From Eupeodes corollae (Eukaryota; Arthropoda; Insecta; Diptera; Syrphidae), in the NCBI RefSeq assembly GCF_945859685.1, contig NC_079147.1:303798485-303862484 (forward strand): 64,000 nt of DNA. Direction: 5' to 3'. Positions 59,828 to 64,000 of the stretch are shown here, piece after piece. The position numbers were made by a program, and so were the translations under genes. The notes beneath the pieces were generated by a model. That model had not been told where the DNA came from. It did not search any database and worked only from the letters and a program-made list of their open reading frames with translations. Each line of letters starts with the position of its first letter. The stretch's first letter is position 1.

Positions 59828-60405
59828 CTTACTTTCTTAGGTCTTCAAACCTGTTAAGTCCGTTGGGAACCCCTCATAGGGCATAGGGCCTCTACTACGC
59901 CTACGCGACATCTTGTTTCAGCCCCCTACAACTCTTTCCTAGTGACATTTATTCCTGCGTCATGTGCTTCTCGGTCGTCCAGTTCTTCTTTCTTCTTGTG
60001 AGAGCGGATTCCACTGCATTGCTTCACCTGCAATGCAGCAGTTAACTTTTCGAAGCATATGTCCAATCCATTGCCACTTAAACTTTCGTATTATAGAGTC
60101 TATATGGTTCCTAACCTGTCCTTCTATGAAGGACCTCAATTGATTTATGGTTTGATCAGAAAATCCTTAGGATGTTACGAAGAAATCTATTCACGAAGGT
60201 TTGCAGCTTCCTATTGTAATGGCTGAAGTAACCTTCAAAGTGCTTCACCCGTAAAGAAGTACATATTCGACATTGGTGTGAAACAGTCGTAGCTTTGTCC
60301 TTAAGCTGATAGAGTTATTCCTCCAAATTTTAGACAGTATACCGAACGCCTCTTTTGCTTTGCCGATGCGGAAGATGACGTCTTGTTCGGTTCCGCCTTC
60401 GATGG
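59828..60405 (-). mobile_element. RTE-like LINE 3' end, antisense
   Basis: The minus strand starts EGGTEQDVIFRIGKAKEAFG and KIWRNNSIS, and continues through the same 3' region as the copy at 16376-17000, with which it shares long stretches such as GAAAATCCTTAG and TCTATTCACGAA on the plus strand. It joins abruptly at about 60400 to the RNase H part of another LINE. Confidence 0.75.
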
Positions 60406-61735
60406 AGACCAAACTTTATCGCCAAAAGTTCCGCCTGGAACACACTACAATGATTGGGAAGGCGGAATGAGAGACTTAATTTCAGTCGTTCAGAGTTCAC
60501 ACCTCCCTCCTTTTGTTTTTGATCCATCTGTATAGAAATGGATTGACTCATCTTCCAGGAATGTCTTATCCTTCCAAAAAGATCTGGGAGCTGGTGTAGT
60601 CTGTGTGCTCTGGAATTGATTCTAAATAACTAAGAATTACGGAGTGGCCAATGTTGTTGTTAGTCCACTGCGACGAAGCTTTAAGGCAAATATCAGAGCT
60701 TGCAGCTAAATATGTCAAGAGGTGTTAGGTAGAGTTAAGTGTCCAATGCCGCAGATGGATTTTATTTAACTTATCCCTGTTTATACCTTTCTATAAAGCA
60801 CTCCACCATACTGCCACACCGTACGTTAAAATCGGTCTGATTACCGATGTGTATAGCCAATGCGTGATTCTGGGTTGTAAACCCCATTTATTACCAATAG
60901 CTTTTTTGCAAAAAAAGAGAGCTACAGTAGCTTTTTTGACACTTTCCTGTACGTTGCGTTTCCGATTTAGTTTTTATCTAAGACAAGACCCAGGTATTTA
61001 GCCTCGTCTGAGAATTTTAATTGAATTCCTTTAATATAAGGAGGGTTGACAAATGGAATTTTGTATCTCCTCGAAAATAAGACCAGATCGGTTTTGTGTG
61101 GGTTAACACCCAGTAAACACCGATCAGCCCAAAGTATTAGTCTGTCTAGGGCATTTTGTAAGAGTTCTTTTAAGGCGTTAAGATGCTTTCCTGACACTGC
61201 TATAGCAACGTCGTCCGCATAGGCTATCACTCTGAAGCCCTACGCGAGACTAGTTAAGATGTTATTCACCACGAGGTTCCAGAGGAGAGGTTATAGAACA
61301 CTACCTTGCGGTGTCCCTCTACTAACGAATCGTCTCCTAGCAGAGTTGCCTTGTTTTGAGTTAATTATTCTGCTAGTAAGCAGACTACTATCCCGAACTA
61401 TCTACATTTAGAGATGTTAGGCACCTTCGATTTCAAGGAAAGCAATCATATTGAACTCTTTATGATGGAGGGAATATTCGACGGTGTGTATTAAGGTGTG
61501 TAACGCTGTTTCCACCGATTTACCTTTACAATAGGCATGTTGAGACGAAGACAGAATTCTTGTATCAACACTTTCCATTAAATGGATATCAATCAATGTT
61601 TCCAAGGTCTTAAGAAGGAATGATGATAGACTTATAGATCGTAGATCTTAAGGATTGACTTGCGGGCATTTACCTGCTTTGGATATAAAAACAACTTTAA
61701 CTTCTCTCTATGCCGAGGGAACATGGACCAAGTGA
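60400..61735 (-). mobile_element. LOA/R1-like LINE fragment with RT and partial RNase H, antisense
   Basis: From 61735 down: SISLSSFLLKTLETLIDIH, SSQHAYCKGKSVETALHTL, FLEIEGAFNNV (motif A), VIAYADDVAIAVSGKHLNAL (active site), GVNPHKTDLVLFSRRYKIP, KYLGLVLDKN, and near 60400-60540 an RNase H part with LSFRLPNHCSVFQAELLAIK. Same general type as 5400-6000 but a separate copy. Stops and frameshifts; the RNase H domain is cut by the junction with RTE-like sequence. Confidence 0.8.
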
Positions 61736-61739
61736 AGAC

Positions 61740-62116
61740 AGCTGGTAAAAATTGCCTCAAGGATTGGTGCAATTATGTCAGATATCCGCAAAACTAACCA
61801 GATATACTTCTTGTTAACGCTATCAATGGCCTTTTCTAAGTCGATGAACACATTGATATGATCAATACAGGATGATCAAGCCCGGAATCCTGCTTGTTCC
61901 GCATCGAGTGTGGCCTCAAGGTGTTCTCTGATGCGTTCTAGTATGACTTTTGCTACTATTTTGGGAACAACAGGTAGAACGCAAATTCCTCTTCAGTTTT
62001 CGCACTTTGTAAGATTTCCTTTTTGGAACCTTGACGATAATTCCCTTGTTCCATTCATGGGAAAGCTTTCGGTGGTCCAGGCTTCTTTTAAGAGAGGATG
62101 AAGCAGTTCGCAGCAC
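61740..62116 (-). mobile_element. RTE-like LINE fragment (start of RT), antisense
   Basis: The minus strand reads LSHEWNKGIIVKVPK, RRGICVLPVVPKIVAKVILE, LDAEQAGFR and SSCIDHINVFIDLEKAIDSV, the first part of an RTE-like RT, similar to the element at 12850-14470. It ends at the LOA/R1-like fragment, so the two families form a mosaic. Confidence 0.7.
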
Positions 62117-62500
62117 TTCATGATTTCAATTTTTTTCTATTACATTGACAAAATGTATTTAATATTTCCTTTTAAAAATAATGGGTTAAAAATCAAATGA
62201 AAGATGTTTTATTATTTTTGGATAAAATCGGTTTCTTTTATTTTCTCTTCTTTGTGCAGCTAAAAACACTGCTATTCGGTAATAAATTGAACTACAATTT
62301 CAAAATAAACATTAAAAAACTCATAAAAAGGACTCAAATATTCTTAATAAAAAAAAACTAAAACAAAAACTAAACAAAAATAAAACAAGAAATTAATGTT
62401 TGTCCTAATTGGGTGTTGAAAACGCACAAAGTCGTTGCATTTGCGTGATGTTCTTCTCTCTCTCTCGCTTTTTAAAACTTTAAAAAATGTCTCTAGTGCT
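62117..62500. other. short spacer, nothing recognised
   Basis: AT-rich 3' flank of the secreted paralogue B. It includes a TCTC run at 62455-62468. Confidence 0.4.
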
Positions 62501-62506
62501 TTTATT
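62501..62506 (-). terminator. possible polyadenylation signal of paralogue B
   Basis: AATAAA on the minus strand 15 bases after the stop codon. Further copies lie near 62209 and 62240. Confidence 0.4.
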
Positions 62507-62520
62507 TTTTACCATACGAT

Positions 62521-63799
62521 TTAATGACGACGTGCTGGATGGGCCTTGGCTCTAGCAGCTTCTGGACTTCCATAAGCGATGGCATGACTTGTGGCTGAAC
62601 CACCCTCACCGGTGCTAAAACTGTTGGCAATAGCAATGGCTCCACCACTGGTGCCTCCAAAGTTAATTGGGAAGAAAGAACCAACTGGCAAAGGTGCCTT
62701 AGCTGCTGGCTTGGCAGGCGCTTTGCTGGCGTTACCCTTAATTGGACGACGGGCATTTGGGATGCGAGCTGGACGGTAGGAGTCAACATCGTCGTCATCA
62801 TCATCGGCAGCGGCTTCACTTTGTTCGTCGAGCTTGACGATGACCTTCTTCCTGGGTGGAAGGTAACGTTTTGGTGGGGCTACTGGAGTGGCGGCTGGGG
62901 CAGCAACTGGGACAACTGGAGCTGGTGCGGCAGCAAGTGGAATTTCAGCTGGAGCAGCGGCAACGGGGGCTTCTGGAACTTCAGGTGCTGCTGGAGCTTC
63001 TGGTGCTTCGGGGGCTTGTTCGGGGTTAGCTGATGGGATTTCTGGGACTTCTGGAACTTCTGGGACAGCTGGAACTGCTTCAGGAACAGCTTCTTCGGCA
63101 ACTTGAGAATCAACAGCTGGCTGTTCTGGCTCAGCTTCAGCTGGCTTTTCAAAGTTGTACTCACGTGGAACCTTAGCCTCGTTGTCACTTGGGAGATCAG
63201 CAGCTGCTGGAGCAGCTTCTGGGACGACTGGAGCTGGAGCATCTTCCAAGACTTGGTTTTCTACAGCTGGAGCTTGGGGAAGTTCAGGGACCTCTGGCTC
63301 TTGAGGGGCAGGAGCGTAACCACCAGCAAAGGTTCCTTCGAATTCGGCAGAAACTTGGCCACCAGCTGCTGGGTAACCTTGGTCAAGGGAAGCTTCAGCG
63401 GCTTGCTGTTCAACACTGGCTACATCTTCTGGATGAATGCAATCTTAAAAATAAATCAAGATCGTTTATTAAATTATAAAAAAATTACTTTTGAAAAACT
63501 CACCTTTCAGAACTGAGCCAGCACTGACGGAGTCACCAGCTACAAAAGCTGTCGAACGAGCGTGGGTGAGTGGAGACGATTGTTGCACATACATCATTCG
63601 CTGTGGCAGCATCTGGGCTTGGTAGTAATAGGAGGGTTGCTGGTGGTAATAGGCCATCCCTGGTTAAGAAAACAATTTAATTAGTCGTAACATAGTTTTG
63701 GTTTGAACCATGTTGGAATTTACTTTTATGAGCAGGAACAGCCATGGAAGAGGCAATAAGACTGACAAGCAGCACTGCAGCTACGGCACCGAACTTCAT
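62521..63799 (-). CDS. secreted Ala/Pro/Glu/Val-rich protein with C-terminal Gly/Ser domain (paralogue B)
   Basis: Three minus-strand exons: 63724-63799, 63504-63659 and 62521-63443, both introns phase 1, 384 aa. The signal peptide is MKFGAVAAVLLVSLIASSMA. Exon 2 encodes a Tyr/Gln-rich segment and AQMLPQRMMYVQQSS then TAFVAGDSVSAGS, clearly homologous to paralogue A exon 2. Exon 3 has a long Ala/Pro/Glu/Val tract (for example VPEVPEVPEIP), a basic YLPPRKKVIVKL segment, a run of six Asp, and the C-terminal domain GSFFPINFGGTSGGAIAIAN, STGEGGSATSHAIAYGSPEA, ending HPARRH. The low-complexity middle is longer than in A, while the ends are conserved, as expected for fast repeat expansion between fixed functional ends. 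Function unknown. The promoter shares blocks with A. Confidence 0.9.
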
Positions 63800-63810
63800 T
63801 TTGACGATAA

Positions 63811-63977
63811 TTATCCTTTTTTGCGCGGGTTAAACAGAAAAAAGTATCCACAGGATTCGAGTCGAAAAAGGGAAGGATAATGTGGACACTGGATTTTCGT
63901 TAGAGTTGGAAAATTTGAATTTACTTTGACGAACTTAAGGATCGGAGCTAAACTTTACTTCTTCGGTAAGTTTCCAC
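63811..63977 (-). promoter_or_regulatory. upstream region of paralogue B with blocks conserved in paralogue A
   Basis: The block at 63945-63977 (core GAGCTAAACTTTACTTCTTC) differs from the paralogue A block at only three positions. AAAAGTATCCA recurs at 63839-63850, and TATCCTTTT recurs just upstream of the start codon. Order and orientation are the same in both genes, with spacing changed by about 20-30 bases. Confidence 0.7.
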
Positions 63978-64000
63978 CAGACAAATGATATCTGATCGAT

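Noticed and set aside
62821..63516. Plus-strand frames rich in Gly/Ala/Ser/Thr or Trp/Ser
   Set aside because: Antisense reading of the Ala/Pro/Glu-rich exon of paralogue B, which has a signal peptide, splice sites and a homologue.
1..64000. CRISPR array, bacterial operon or ribosomal RNA genes
   Set aside because: No regularly spaced short repeats, no polycistronic gene order and no rRNA-like sequence; splicing and transposon types show a eukaryotic nuclear sequence.

Overview
The window looks like nuclear DNA of a fly (Diptera, probably Brachycera). It is AT-rich, with GT-AG introns, six protein-coding loci whose nearest known relatives are animal or insect families, and a very high load of decayed insect transposons. 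I could not fix the genus. All gene models were assembled by hand from open frames plus splice signals, and in every one the exon phases close without a frameshift.

Genes from left to right. (1) 2227-3296, minus: a CDIN1 (C15orf41) nuclease homologue, 3 exons, 304 aa, with its PD-(D/E)xK residues. (2) 11090-28135, plus: an unrecognised Ser/Pro-rich protein of 1063 aa, 7 exons, with recurring NET[F/Y] motifs and a basic tail carrying a TxIP-type EB1-binding motif. Its 9.8-kb and 3.4-kb introns are filled with LINE, mariner and fold-back DNA. (3) 35739-37783, minus: nucleobindin (NUCB1), 5 exons, 588 aa, with two EF hands and a long Gln-rich tail. (4) 41248-43465, plus: ArfGAP3, 7 exons, 556 aa. 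(5) and (6) 50819-51728 and 62521-63799, minus: two paralogous secreted proteins (262 and 384 aa) with the same three-exon, phase-1 structure, the same C-terminal Gly/Ser/Ala domain and conserved upstream blocks.

The rest is intergenic DNA and mobile elements. These include LINE relics of several types (Jockey/CR1-like, RTE-like, an RNase-H-bearing LOA/R1-like type, and a family present both antisense in intron 3 and sense in intron 6 of gene 2); a tRNA-derived SINE family (five copies, two tail types); mariner, Tc1-like and PIF/Harbinger relics; and a Helitron with helicase remnants (56441-59687) that has been split by a non-autonomous hAT element with an 8-bp target duplication (57963-59511). 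Two fold-back structures (128-176 and 12248-12529), a nested recent duplication (4436-5820) and a tandem AT-rich satellite ending in a GTAC minisatellite (53670-54714) are the least explained parts.

The genes do not form a pathway. Nucleobindin (Golgi/secretory Ca2+ binding), ArfGAP3 (COPI/Golgi GTPase control) and the two secreted paralogues all touch the secretory route, but nothing here shows that this is more than chance linkage.
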